This document shows, in pieces, positions 20,008 to 33,622 of a stretch of DNA of 64,000 bases. This DNA comes from Ophioceras dolichostomum. Its lineage: Eukaryota > Ascomycota > Sordariomycetes > Magnaporthales > Ophioceraceae. Every line of letters begins with the position of its first letter. Positions within the stretch are counted from its first letter, which is position 1. The stretch spans positions 1 through 64,000 of the forward strand of contig PYST01000120.1 of the NCBI GenBank assembly GCA_003049485.1, read 5' to 3'. Both the position numbers and the translations under genes were made by a program. The notes below the pieces were generated by a model. The model saw nothing but the letters and a program-made list of their open reading frames with translations. It was not told the origin of the DNA and did no database searches.

Positions 20008-22621
20008 CAATGGGGAGGAGCTTGCGCGTGTGATGAACACGGCTCGGATCTCGACCCGTTTTCGTTAAAACCTGGAACAAGTTTGCTTTCCATGACAGGT
20101 CCTCTTTCCGTTTCCCCTCCCATTCCCTTGTATGTATGTACATGTTGGTGTCTTGTGTTTCTTTTTTTGGCCCTCCCCCTCTCGATCACCTCGTTGGGGG
20201 AAACTTGGATCTTCGTGGCTCAATGACGGTGTAGGGACGAGGACAAGACAGGACCGGTTTGGGAGGAGGTTAGAGGAGGAGAGGTGATCGTGATGGATAG
20301 ACGAGCGGGATGGATACGTGGCGGGATGGAGATGCAACTGATGATCTCCCATCAGGATACTCACCTGCGACGACGTCGACTCGATCTCGGGGGACGGGCG
20401 GTATCGTGTGGTCGTGAGTCGCGAGCCCTGTCAGGAATTGCGCGTCCCTCTCTCTTCTCTGCAGGGGTCGAGTAGGAGATATGAGGAGGGAAGGGGAGTT
20501 CGAGTGGGTGAGTTGGTGGATGGATGGATGGATGGCCCGTACGTCTTCCGTAGGACGGACCTGGGAGAGTCCCGAGCGCGGTGGTCTCGTCGTCGTCGTC
20601 GACAATGTCACCACGTTTGGCGATATCCCCTCCCCATGATCTCCCATCCGTCTGTCGCGATTGATCCCCTTGATGACTTACCTAGGTACCTATTTTACCG
20701 GGCGCGCACGCCTGAGAAGCATAATTTGACCTAGAGATCTTGGCTCGAGGTACTCTGTATGTAGTGGTGGTTTCCCCCTTTTCCTCTCCCCATCTTTGCT
20801 AGGCAGAGCTTAGCTCGAGCCTGGTAGAGAGTGGGGTGATGAGTGTAAGTCGTCCTGCACTCTCGTGAGAACCACATCTCGCAACTGTTTGGCGTGTGGC
20901 CCTGGCTTAGATTGTTCCCCTTTTGATCCACTCTGGCCTCGTCACCAACAAGTTTGGATCCATCCACTGTTGCGGAAGTTTGGGTGGGGACCTGCTTTAG
21001 GTTTCTCCTCATTATTTTTTTTTCTTTTCTTGTTCATCAGGCACGCTGTTTGCCAATTCTATTCCCCCTCTCGTTTTGTTCTTTTTTGGGGCTGCAACGT
21101 ACCTAGTTCTCCAGCTGAACCAGACGACCGAAAACTTCGGGACCAGGCGGGCACTGTCAAATCCCATCACATCAGAGGCGAGGGGAGAACATAAAATCAC
21201 GCACGGGGCATCCAGACGCCCAAGCTGCAGGCCGGGGGTTCCATGTTCGCTAATGGCGAGGTGCAGATGGCGAGTTCCAGCTTCCAGCTTCTGTTCAACA
21301 ACTTTGCCCTTCAGTGGTCGGCTTCAGGGGTTGGATTGAGTTAGGTGCTTACTTGTATTGTCTGGTGCCGAACTGCCCGATTTGCTCGCCTCGTCGTCGT
21401 GTATTGGGAATTGGCATGGAATCGGTACTGATGAGGCATGGCGTGGCTCTTCATTAACCAAAGCCACGATTGTCCCTGGGTGCGCCCTGATGCGCCCTGA
21501 TGCGACCTCGATGTGGTGCTGCTTGGTAAGGGGCTTGAGCCTGGGATGGACAGTCAGTGTGCATGCGTGCTAGTGCTTTCGGAATTTTGCTTGCGCCAGA
21601 GTCGAATTGATCCGATGAAATTCTCCCTGAACGCCTCCTCGAGCGGTTCCTGACAGTCGGCTGGGGTTACGCCAGGCTCCTGAGTGGGTGAGGTCAGGGC
21701 GGAGCCCCATGTCAGTGAGGCGAGTTTCGTCAGCGAGGTTGCTCTCGCTTGAATCAATACACATTATCATCAATCATCGCCGGCATTTGCCTGCCGATGG
21801 GGAGACGGGAGGACCTGTCGGAATATGTGAGACGGGGATGGATGGCCTTGGTGAGATTGATGGAATGAATTGATGCCATGAACTTTTTTTATGATACCCC
21901 TCGATTCCACCCCACATCCCTTTTGCCGATATTTTGAACACCTGCTGCCTTGAGTCCCCATCATCTTTTCCAATTGCCTTTCGCTTATTAGGGTATACTG
22001 TAGGTATCTCTATGACAGAGAGGAGAGGACAAGATTAGGACGGAATACTCGGGTGAGTGGAGTTTCCCGATCCCAGGCGGGTGTGCCAGGGCAGCCTTTC
22101 TTTTGACAGACATCGGTAACCAAGTCCCGCCCATGATGCTAAGCCCGTTCTGGCCACGGCTGTCTCAACTCACCGGACACATTTCCTATCTGGACCTGTT
22201 TTGCGCATCCACCACCACCCATCGTCCCTATCTTGGGGACCTAGCTGGTGACACATCGTTCGTAACAAGGGCTATATTTTGTTGCGCACCTGCATACCAC
22301 CATCACCACCACCAGTATGCAAAAAGGCGAAACCAAAGGGACGGAGCCTGGAGGGACGACGCTCAGACGGCGGCGTCTGTGACACACATTGTCACAAAAA
22401 AAAGGGTGAACGTTCCTCCTGCTTCCGTCGCTCCCCTTCGATCTGAGAAGAAGCTTAAACGGACGTATAAAGACGAAAATAGAAGTAGCTGCTAGGGAGG
22501 TAGGGGAGGGCATCACGGACCCCGAAGAGCAATGGGATGGTGAGGGGGGGGAGGGATGATGGCATGGGAGGGGAAAGAAAAGGGGCAGGAGGAACCAAGC
22601 ACATCCCTTGTCCTTTGCTTG

Positions 22622-22658
22622 GTTCGTTCGTTCGTTCGCTCGTTCGTCTGTTCGTCTG
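22622..22658. repeat. (GTTC)n degenerate tetranucleotide repeat
   Basis: GTTC units with occasional GCTC/GTCT variants. Confidence 0.8.
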
Positions 22659-22948
22659 TTTGACCTGAAAGAGATATCGCCCAACCCACCCACTTCACCT
22701 AACGCCGAGCGCCAGCCCCGAGCTAATAGGGGGGCGGGAATACGGCTTGAAGAACACGTACGCAATGGGGCGCCACGCCCCAGAGCATGATATGCTAGCT
22801 ATTCCTCGTTCTGTGTTTGCGTTTCCTCTCTTTAACCTCACATTCAAGCACTAGTCCCTTGTATATAGTCGCTCGGTAGTCGCTAGCACGTCTTATGCCC
22901 CTCGGGAGGCAGGGATCTCGGGCAGATTCCGACTTCAGACGTTAAATA

Positions 22949-22975
22949 CATCATCATCATCATCATCATCATCAC
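22949..22975. repeat. (CAT)n microsatellite
   Basis: About nine CAT units. Confidence 0.9.
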
Positions 22976-24016
22976 CCACTTCACCGCTCGCTGAGCTGCT
23001 GATGAGCTGGTGCCCTGACCCTCGTTTTGTTCTGTTCCTATTCTGCTTTCTGCTGGACGGTCGGTGGTCGACTGGTATGTAAATCTGTTTGGAGTGTGGA
23101 TCAGGTTTCCAACCCGTCTATCGAGCGGCGTTGTTGGACAAGGTAGCAAAGGAATAAAAAAGGGGCGTCTGTTCCGTTCGGTCGTGGGTCGCTTGTGGGA
23201 AGATCACGTTTCGTCGCTCTTCTCTGCCTTGTGGATTTGTGACAAGTCGCGGAGCAGCAGCACATCAGCACGGGAAGTTTGGCCAACAAAGCCAAGCACG
23301 GACAAGACCGGGAATGGATTGACGAAAACCCGATCTACGTATCTGTGGGCAAGGTAATGGTTCAAAAATAGAACCGTGTTTGTGTGTGTGTGATGCGACA
23401 ACATGAAGAGTTTGGTTTGGTTTCTTCTTCATGTGTGATGATTCCTCACAAACACCAAACACCAGCCAGACCCCTCCTTTATCAACGCGCATCCCATTCA
23501 TCCGCATCTGCGAGTGGGTGCGGTGAGGTGCGGCGCGCGCTCAGACGTTTTCCCACTCGTTCATGTTCGCGACGGGAACGAGGCGGCGAGGGAAGAGGCA
23601 ATCATGAAATCGAGACGGCCGCATGCTTGCTTGCCTGCTGGCCGGCCTGCCAGCCCCGAAACCCTGGTTGAGATTCGTCATGCAAAACAGCACACATACA
23701 CACAGTCGTCGTATGCACCCCTCCCCCTCCCCAATCCCCATCGTCTTCGCCGTGCGCTGGTTGGTCGGGTCAGTGTGCGCTTCTTCTTCGGTTTTGTGTG
23801 TTCGTTCCCTTTTCGTCGTCGTCGTCATTCTCGTCTAATCATAATATTGGAGGAGAGAAAACTGACACGGACCCGGCCGGTGGTGATACTTGGTTGATGG
23901 GTTTTCTTCTTTTACTCTCCTCTCTGGGAGGGAGGAGGGTGAGCTTCGATTCATGCTTAACTTGCTTTTTCTTTGTCTTGTGTATCCCCAGCGGCCAACA
24001 GGGCCGCTACACCACA

Positions 24017-24064
24017 CCCCCCCCCCCCCCCCCCNCCCCCCCCCCCCCCCCCCCCCCCCCCCCC
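24017..24064. repeat. poly-C tract with one undetermined base
   Basis: A run of 47 C interrupted by N at 24035. The true length is uncertain; it looks like a homopolymer through which the assembly was joined. Confidence 0.95.
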
Positions 24065-27000
24065 TTTTCAAGGAATAAGCTTGCCGGCCGAATCGGATGG
24101 GCTCCTCAACTCTGCCTTGCCCACTGTTCGTTGTAGGGCACCAGATAAGGTTCCCGAAGTTAGGGGGAGGTATCTGGTAGGTTCGGGGTGACGAGAACCG
24201 CTGCTGCGTCAACAAACTGTTGATGACGCTGATATAGGGCGTGTGGTTCTGTGCCTTTGCATACCTACTATTGCGGGGGATATCCCTCTAAAAAGCTCTC
24301 GTGCACCACCTGAGATGATGGCATGAAAGGAGAATGTGCAAGAGAGGAGATTTGGTGACGAGGCCTCAGGCAAAAGGCGTCGGATTTGTGGAGGTGTGTG
24401 AAAAGGGGGAGGGATCGTTGGAAAACACATTTGAGAGAATATGAACGCTTGGTGGGCTCTCTTGCTCTGCCATGGGCTGTCTCCTGACGTGGGCTTCATG
24501 AATGCTTGTTTTTCAGGTTCTCAGTCTGGACGATGGTCTTCGACCGTCACGATCAAGAGGACGGACCGACATCCTCTGAGGTCCGTAGTTGGAGCCAGCA
24601 GCATCGGGACGGACTACCTGTTAGCACGCAGGTCGAAACCCGGATTTTGGCAGCAAGGGTCCAGGGTCCGGCGGAGGAGGTGCCGACGCCGATATGACAG
24701 GTCAACAAAGTCAGCTGGTATTTACCCCTCACTAGGTACTCGTCCTCCTCCAACTCCTCTTCCTTCTCCTCCCCGAGCCATCCTTTCGGAGCCTGGGTAG
24801 GCATCTTCCTTCGGGCGCCGTTGATGAGACTGCTGGACGAGAAAAGCATCAAGAAAAATCAAGCTCATCCTACTACAGTTTGTCTGTCCACTCAAGATTG
24901 GGAAAGTTGGTCCGCTCATGCGGATTGGTCTCCATACTCCAAACTAGCGCTGCTGCCGGTGTTCTTAGCTGCATGTGTTCCAGCAAGAGACGGAGAACAG
25001 GAACGGCACGCACGGATGGGAAATGGATATCTCGGGCATCTCATGATCGAGTGCCTGTCCTCGGTGCGGTGATCCGGATACGCTGGTGCATCGACTAGGG
25101 GGTGCCTTAGCGTCTGGTGGCGTTTTTGGACGACCGACCGAACCGGTCCCGCAACTCCTTCCCTTTCTTTTGTTGGAGGTTGGTCTCACACGACAGCAAA
25201 CCCTGGGTGGGTAGCCCCTCGATTCCTTCGGTCAACTTTCCGTGATGTTGCTGCTGCTGCTGCCCAGCCCCCCTTGTCCGTCTTGCCATCTTGTCTTCCT
25301 AGAGAGTCGTAAGTACTAGTAGTTCAGCTGATGTTCGTGGCTTTGGTGGCTTGCGGGACCGATGGCCTCGACCAGACTGTAGTTTCCGTCCGCAGTCGCA
25401 CACATCAGGCAGGTTTCAGGATATCGAATGGGGTCGGCTTCCCTAGAGGGGTGGTGGCGGCACTTGCTGTCCGACCATCGGGACCAGGAGGCTGGTATGT
25501 GCTCTGAAGTGTCGCAGGGCTTTGGTCGTTGTCACACCGGACACAGCAAGGGAGTCCTAGGTTTTGTCTTCCCGCGACTTGCGCATTGGTGGGTTGCCTT
25601 ATCACCTACCTCTATATCCAGCTAGCGTTTTCTGGTGTCTCCAAGGCCTGGGCGGCGTGGGCGGGTGGTGGATAAGCGCCGTGATGCCGTGGCGTATGAG
25701 ACAGTGATGGGGAGACATAGCCGGAAGAAATCCGGGAAGCCTGGAAGCAAGGGAGGAGGTGCGGTGTCTTCATCTCTTTCCCCAAGTTCCAGGGCTCCAT
25801 TCCAGGTTGTGCCGTCCCCAGTCCCAGTTGCAGTTGCTGGCCCGACGCCCAACAACGCCGCTGTGGTGCAGTGCAGTTCAGTCCAGTGTGCGGTGGTGGT
25901 CTAAACCTCATCCGCCCCAACACGAACCCACTTCGGACGACATGCAGGGCCGAGGCGTGCGCGTTACAAGTTTCCTCGAGACATGCCTGCACTTCCGCCC
26001 GCGCACTTCCAACTACCTTACAGCTATTTTAACATCCCCGCGTTTGCGGAGCTGATCGCCTTCGCCAGGCGGGCGAGGCGAGACCCAAACAATCTGGCTC
26101 CAGACTGGCTCCAGCTTCCCCTTCGGCTCCATATCCGCTTTTGGGCAATGCCCCAGGTTTGCATGTGTGTCCTCAAAGCGTGTGATGAGCAGGGAAAAAA
26201 AAGAGGAGGATGGGGGGAACGAAACGCACACACATACATGCAAGGTGAGGAGGGCGAGTGGTGTGGTGGGTGGTGGTGATATATTCTGGTGTATATCAGA
26301 TGTCTATTATGGCTTCTTTCAGAGCAAGCTAGTGGCTGCTGCTCTTCTTCCGACTCCTCCTGTCCGGAGGATGGGGCACGAAATCGGAAGTGACTGGGAC
26401 TGCGCTTTTCTTTTTTTTTTTTTTGGTGACTTTTCGAGTGATGATTGTGACGACGTTTCGGCTCCGACTCCGTCCGGACTGTACCCACTCTATAGCCCGA
26501 CGACAAATTTGTTTAGACTATTATGCCCAGTAGGTAGTTTATCTTCAGTATCCGAACAAACAAAACAAGACGAATGAACTTGATCTTAAAAAAAACAAAA
26601 GTTGAGACATTTTTGTTTGGTGGCGTTGATGGGCCAAGATGTTCTCTTCGGGGACGCTGATGGGCACGTGCCTCCTTCCCCGCTGGCTGGTTCGTTAGGT
26701 TCCTGTTTAGTGACCCAGTGCGGAACAGCTAGTACCGGATAACACGGACACTTGTCCACTGTCACACCTGAGAATAGCCGTATCAGAACATACAGTAGAG
26801 ATCGGATGGCGGCGCCCTTCACCAACAAAGTCTTTGGGGACTTCCTGGTGGAATCATCGGCGGAAAGCTAGCAGGGCTCGAGCATCTCATCTTGTTGGTG
26901 TGCTAGTGACACCCGTCCGGTTTCGACTTTCGGCTCTGCTTCCCGGCCGTCTGTTAGATTCCAGGTTTTAAGAGTATATCGATGCTCCTGCGCGAAGATG

Positions 27001-28011
27001 GGTTGGTTGTTAGACCAGACTTGGGAATTGCCAGCCGGCAGACTCGAATCTGCACTACGTAGTATCTTATCAACTTCAAAGGGCGAACGATAAGAAGCTT
27101 GAGGCCTTAATAGCTCGTCGAAGCCTCCACCAGATGCCCCTTCATAAACTGTATCAGGGCCTATTACTGCTACTGTGGTAGGTGTGCTTATCTACCCTGC
27201 CCTGGTAATAAGAAATCCGCACTAGTAGTGATATCTGCATTCTGCAGCCTGTCAGGGCTTTGTTATTAGCTTGCGAGGTTTCCCCTCTTCGCGTTTCTCT
27301 GAAGCCTTCGCCAAATCTTTTAGCGCTATCAGTGCTGCGTGTTTGCCGGGATGTGGGCAGCAGCAAAACCGATTCGCTATTGATCCATCCCGATAGCCGT
27401 GGTGTTCCATGTGGAGTTTTGTGTTGTGATCTGGGAGTGCCTGCAAGTGACTTGGCAGTGGGAACTATCGCCATCCATCCTTGCGTTCATTTTCTCTTGT
27501 ACTGTGCGTGGTGCTAGTTCATCAGTGGTGGCCCTGGTGGGCGTGTAATGCTGAGCCTGCTGGAGACCGCTGGTGGACACCAGTCTGTTCCTTTCCCCCA
27601 CATTGACGTCGCCCCACGGCCCACTGGCACTTGTGCCCCATCATCGGGAATTATGTTTGAAAGTTGCCGCTTGGCACCGAGAATGGTCCCATCTTCTTGA
27701 TCCTGTAAGATGTTGACAGCAGGCGGGCGCCGTGAAAAGGACCGGGGACAAGAGGCTCACCGTGCGTCCCGCCCGCCTCACAGTCTGTGCTCATAAGTGA
27801 CGCGTGCTCCGGAGTAAAAGGATAGCAAAGAACGGACGAAACCGGTCGTGGCACCGCTGGGGCATCGCGCAAGTATGTCCTGGGACTTGACCGTCGACCC
27901 GATGACACTGTTTTGTAGCGCATGGGAAGGAAGCTGACCTGGAACTGTTGAGACAACCGAGCCGCTCGCCCAGCATCCCGCTGGTGTCGAGAGGGAGAGG
28001 GAGAAAAAAAA

Positions 28012-28061
28012 TAGGGGGTTTCGATCAAATTCGTCGAGCTGCAGTAGCGTCAAACCCCCTA
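28012..28061. repeat. 10-bp perfect inverted repeat with A-rich flanks
   Basis: TAGGGGGTTT (28012-28021) and AAACCCCCTA (28052-28061) enclose 30 nt. Flanking A runs lie on both sides. It could be a hairpin or the ends of a tiny element. Confidence 0.7.
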
Positions 28062-31000
28062 AAAAAAGCATGGTAAGTTCCGGATGATAGATCCTCGCTT
28101 GGCACCACGCAAGCGAAAGAGGAACAAGTTGCTCCCATGAAGTTCAGATCGCCCGCTGTTCTTTGCCAGGACACAACGCTAGAATTACCCCCCTGGATTC
28201 GTTGACGTCGGAGCCATCCGGTGATTCTAATGCCCTGATGAGGCCCCCTATCTGGGCCTTGTGTTAGGAGGGCTGCTCGCCGCTGGCCCATCATTCTCCA
28301 GCAGACTCTGCCCTGAAAAATATCCGTAACGAACAGAACAATTTACTTCGCACCCATTGTCCACATAGGTACCACGTGTGGATGTAGCTCGTAAAGGGCT
28401 CTCAAAAGGTACTTCGGTGAGGTCTGAGATACTGTCGTAGGTAGTCAGTCCTAGCCTTGCTGTCGTGTTGGAATGCTGAAGCTGCCCGCTTGTCCGGCCT
28501 GCCCGACCCGACTTTGGGAAATTGTGAGTTGCACTCAGTATTCCATCCGAGCCACGAGCCACGATGGTACCGTGGTGGTGGATTCTACCGTAAGAAGGAA
28601 TATTTGCGCCTCGGGCGACGGCAGTTTGGCGCTTTAGGCTGTGCCGGAGTGGTTATGCTCGCCTGCCGGCTACTGTACCACGGCCCTTGGCGAGCTGGGG
28701 AGAAACCAAACCTGACTAGAGATGAAAAAGGGGCTGGCTGGTTGGCTGGTTCGTCAGCCAGTGGTAGCCAGTGTTCGGTCGCAGCATTCACCCCTGTTGC
28801 TTGCTCATTCAGCACCTACCCTGCAAGAATTTCCCCTTGTGGATGTTTTTCCTGGTGGTAACCACTACTGGCCAATTGGGGCAGACAAGGAGTGCAGATG
28901 CAGAGAGGAGGGAGGGGGACCTGTGATGTCCCAAGGCAGGGCCGTTGCAGGTGCAGACAACCCTCCTCAAGCCTCCGAGAAGACGGGTGTGCGGAAGCTG
29001 GTAATATTCAACCAAGGTCGGACTTGGAGTCCGGACGACCCAGGCGAGGATGTTTGTTGTCTGGAGGATGACTAAAAAAAGGAGCCGCTCGTCACAGGTT
29101 GATGAAAGAACATTTCCATGATCCGTACCTGCGCACCTGGGCTGTAAGACGTATGTGCTATAGTACCGTAGATGGCCGGGCTCGACTTGCCTATTCGGTA
29201 TTTGGTACAGCCTAAAACGCTGAGAGTGTCTCGCGCCCTGCTGGCCAGGAATGAGTTGGGATCCGTGCCAGCTTGGATCAATCCTGGCCTGGTAATACCT
29301 AAAGGATGATATGATATCACATCAGCGTTATAATTCATTTGTCTCCGGGTATCATGGAAAATGGGCCACAGAGTGAAAAAAACCGTTTCCGCGTGTGTTC
29401 CGTGTGCGGGAGGACGACACGTGGGGAAAGGCGAAGGGACCCAGATGCCGCATCCATGGTTCCGAGCTTTGACTGCGGAACAGTGCGGACGGAACAGTGA
29501 GAGGCTGAAATTGACCTTTGCAAGGCGATTCGTCGGATCTCATGTTCTTTTATTTGATTTTTTGTTCTTCCCATGCCCTGGCACCTGGCGGGCTGGCAGA
29601 GAGGAAGGTCCCAGTCGGGTGCCCTGGACCCCAACAAAACGGGGACGGGACGGACGGCGGGGGCGGTGGTGCGCGTGCGCGTGCGTGTGCGTGGCTTGAC
29701 ATGGAGATTAGGAGACATCCAACTAACGGATTGATCTCAAAATAAATTCTGCAAGCAAGCATTTTGCCTCTCCACCTCCCGGCCGACACTCCCGTGTGCG
29801 TCCGGACGCCCGAGAAGGGAAAGGATATCGCACAAAATAAATCTGGGCTGATCGGACTTCTCTCTCTTGCGCGCAATTGATTGATGACGAGTGGTGTGCG
29901 ACGGGCTGCAGAGTGCAGAGTGCAGAATGCAGACGTTGCAGTCGGCTTCGAAAACTTGAAACAGAGAAAATTTCCCAGACCTTGGGAGATGCAACGCCCC
30001 GTTTTCGTCCGAGACCAGGCCCCACAAAGCCAGCTCTGATAGGCCTCAAGCTTAATGGCTGCGGGGGGTGTGAGGCTTGTGGCGTGGTAGGTGCGGGGAA
30101 TTGAGGTTAATGATGGCTCCAGGTGGCGCATTTGGGTGTCTGGCTCACTTCGAGTTCACGCCCCACGCATTAACGAGCTCAACGTCAACAACATTATCAT
30201 CGCCCTCATGTGAGTGACCCAAAGCTAACAGGCGAAGCACACTGGATGCGCTGGTGCTCGTAGGGTCAGGGTTGACGAGAGTCGGCGGGCGTCTTGTCGG
30301 ACCGTCCATCGAGAAGATTTCAGCTACGGATAATCTCCCCAGCTTGCGAGCTCCTGGACTGGAAGCTTGGCAGCTGAGAAGCGTCATCACCACCTGCGAA
30401 ATAGCTGCAGCCACCTTTCTTTCGACCTTCCTCTTTAGCTTGTGACGCGATACTGAGCAAGAAAAACATCAATGGCATGTCTCCAGGTCGTCTGAACCAT
30501 GTTCGGTCCTTCCACATCTGCCATAAGTCCAACCCCTTCTCAAGAAATGCTTCTAGGGCAGAGACGCTCCTGGATGCTCAAAGTCCCATTCCTGTGGCAG
30601 GCCATGCTCCTATCAAGTCAGGTCAGCTCGCCCTGCTCCCCCTAATAAAAAACCTCAACCTCCACTGAGGACGGGGCGAGTGCCACAGCCTTGCATTTAG
30701 GCCCCGTCTCCCCCTTGACACGCCTATCGAGCGGGATAGATCATACACCAAAGGGCAGACCGGTGTGGTGGGTTGACTGATCAGTGCATGACGAGTTCGT
30801 TTCCCGTTCCTGATCTTGGTCCCGCTCTCGATCTGCCAAACACGCCTAAGTTTAGTAAATTCAGGCACCGCTATCCGCCCGTTCGTGGTCGGTCAGAGCT
30901 TGTGATCCCCCAGAAATCTTAGGGCAGGCTCTTTGAGGTGAGTATTAGCCGTGCGCTTGATCAATTATGCCATTGGCGTAGAGGGCGGACTAACCCAGAA

Positions 31001-33603
31001 CCATGATGTCTCTGACGCCTGGACGTAGTCCGTCATCTTCCTGTATCTGCTAACCGACAATTGAAAACTGCGGTCCCGAGATGGACTTACACATACTGTT
31101 GCAGCTCCTGCGCGTTTGGGCACGAGGACTGACGCATTGATGATGAGGCGGCATACTTCGTGACATCGGTGGTTGGAATTCATTACTTGCAACTCTGATA
31201 TGATCCTCACCCCTTTTGATCTCACGTTCCCGCGTCCACTGGATACGTCTAACATCAGGACAGCTACAAGGTATCATCGATGGTTCCGGCCCCAGTGGTC
31301 ATCGGCCAATTCGAAAATCAAAATCGCGGAAACTTCCACCCCTGCACCGGACCACCATCCAGCCAGAGCTGAGAGCGGCTTCTGTAGCAATTGGCCTATC
31401 AAGCCCCTGTCTATCACGTAACGCCCACTGGAGGAAACCAGGGCATGTTGCCGAACAAGAAGACAACCAAAAGCTAACCGGAATTGCGCCCTGCTCAAAA
31501 TGTCGAGGGACGACCCAACGAATAAGCCACAAGACCACCACTATCAGCAGCTCTGCGGAGACCAGGCTGAAAAGAGCGCAGGTGGGCTTCTGCAAGTCGC
31601 CCACTTGGGTCCGACTACTTGCAGATAGAGGAGATGGGCAAATAGTACCGTTCGAGGCGTCGGTATCGGATCGGCCGGCCGCACCGTACGCCACAGGGTT
31701 GAGGAATCGGATGCAGGGCCACAGACTGGGTTTCTCGGCACAAAATGTAAAAAAAGAAAAGAGCTCAGATCGCGCTGATCACATCAAGCGTTTCTCTTCT
31801 CTAGACTCGAGACCAGACCCCTTCGCAAACGGAACATCTAGGACCAGAAAGATCCCCCTACTAACCCGGAGCAAGTTCATTGCGGTTGAGTTCATCACAA
31901 CATATACACAGATCCGGTGGCCGTTGACTCGCTCTACAGCGAGAGTTGCGCCAATCAATCGATGGAACGAAGAGTCATTTAGACGGAGACTGCCAGGGGC
32001 CATACGCACGAAATTGGTCGGCGCAATCTGGAAAGGCCCATCGCAGCAACTGTACCTCAAACGAAATGCAGTGGTCGACGGCTGGAACGGCTGGCTGCGT
32101 TCTGTGGTGTGCCAATCTACTTGATCTGGCAGGCATGTGATGGGCGAACATCTGCATACCAAGTGCGTTTGGGGATCTCCATCCCACACACGCTGCCGCT
32201 GTGGTGGGTGAGAACTGAGAATGGGTTCAGTTGCCATTGATGATCCTAGTACCCGTGCTCATTGCTCCTCCTAATAGCACCAGAGCCATTATACCCTCAC
32301 CTTCTCCTCTGGGGCTGGCGTAATTCGCCCGACTCAGGACCCCCTCTCGCTGGAGCTTTGGGGTCCGCATCGCCAGCGAATCCCAGCTGCCACGTTTGCA
32401 ATTGCGAATGTGATAATATCTGCGCAAGATATGTGTAGGTATTGCCGTAGTCAGGAAGTCTGAGCTCGAGGGATTAGAGGGATTAAAAAAAAAAAGAAGA
32501 GAGAGAGACAGAGAGAGAGAGAGGAGAATAAAGTCAAAAGGAATATCATTGAACAAACATCACATATAGAAAAGTAGGGCTAAGCGTGGCTGGAGCTGTT
32601 GACCAGCCGGTGCGATGCCGGTCAACTCGTCTATTCGTGCAACTAAGGATGGCCGACCGACGGCCGACTGCAACAACACCACCCCCCATCATCCCAGCCC
32701 AGAAAAACAGGAGTAACAGCTCTCCAGGGGGGTGTTTCTCGGTGCACGGCAAATTTCCGAGTTCTCAGCAAGGATTCCTTGCCTATGTCTCCTACTCGCT
32801 TCCCAAGACGTCCATCAAAAACGACGATGGGAGGGAGGGCAGCAGATCAGAGAAGAGGTTGCTGCTGATCTTGCATCAATCATCTTCGGGCTCGGTCTGT
32901 TGCACCAGGCTAGCAGCAGGTACGAGTAACAACGAGAGGAACACACACGTACTAGCCAAGACAGTTTGAATGCGCATCAAGCCCGTCCCGAAAATTGGTC
33001 CCTTGGCCTCCAGCTCTACTTGACCTCAGCCGCCTGCCTCCTCCATTTGGGACCACATGCAAGCTCTGTTGCCAGCACCAGCACCTGCACCAGTATGACG
33101 GGAACCAAACCTAAGGACATTCAATCGATGGTGGCGCCGGGTGTGCCTGTTACACATGCTAGGTAGGTCGGCACTTACATACTACTGCAGCCCGCGGACC
33201 GTCGAGCGCCACGCTGAAGCCCAGTAACCTTAAGATTGATGGTGCGCTCTATGCGACCAGGGCGAGATGTCCTGCCTGCAGGCATCTCTGCTGGGCTTGT
33301 GTCTGCCTAGATGCGGCTGCCGTGTGTTGTCAGTAGGTTCCTGCGGTCTAGCAGTTGCGAATGGTACAATTGCACACATCTCTCCCTTGCAGCTTCCAGT
33401 TTCCAGGTTCCCTTTCTTGCCCATTATGTGGGTATCGGTTGGACCAGCAGGCAAGAGTCACCGATGGAGTAAAACTTCTCAACACAACGGCTGGGAAGGC
33501 GTCATGGACAACAAATAAAGGCACGAGGACATGGTTAGCAAGCGCAGTTGACGTGCAGTTCCTCCCTCCCGGTCGCACTTACAGTAGTGCCCAACCAAAA
33601 AAA

Positions 33604-33622
33604 CAACGGCGCCCCGCCGTTG
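33604..33622. repeat. 8-bp perfect hairpin
   Basis: CAACGGCG-CCC-CGCCGTTG. A strong GC-rich stem with a 3-nt loop, in non-coding DNA. Confidence 0.8.

Larger units (their letters stand above)
17552..24016. other. gene-free region, part 1
   Basis: This starts with the adenine deaminase promoter (TGAGTCA at 18012-18018, 461 bp from the start codon). Open frames up to about 200 codons occur on both strands in every frame but none shows a domain or codon pattern like the confirmed genes. Simple repeats are dense: (TTTGG)n at 19971, (GGAT)n at 20518, (GTTC)n at 22622, (CAT)n at 22949. TACCTAGGTA motifs occur near 17683, 18876 and 20679. Confidence 0.5.

Noticed and set aside
18197..20189. Several frames of 180-202 codons on either strand
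   Set aside because: Composition is driven by simple repeats (for example KPNQT from the TTTGG repeat) and none has a known domain.
27030..27075. tRNA-like B box on the minus strand (GATTCGAGTC within a short stem)
   Set aside because: The T-arm cannot form a 5-bp stem with a 7-nt loop, and no acceptor or anticodon arm could be built.
28208..28255. CTGATGAGGCCC...GGGCC resembling a hammerhead ribozyme core
   Set aside because: The obligatory GAAA after stem II is absent (TTGTG instead).
28637..28700. GCCGGAGTGGTTATGC resembling a tRNA A box
   Set aside because: No B box at the right distance and no cloverleaf; only a GCTCGCC/GGCGAGC inverted repeat.
31216..32124. 302-codon open frame
   Set aside because: It starts at TTG; the first ATG (31711) leaves 137 codons, and the sequence has no domain or coding-like composition.
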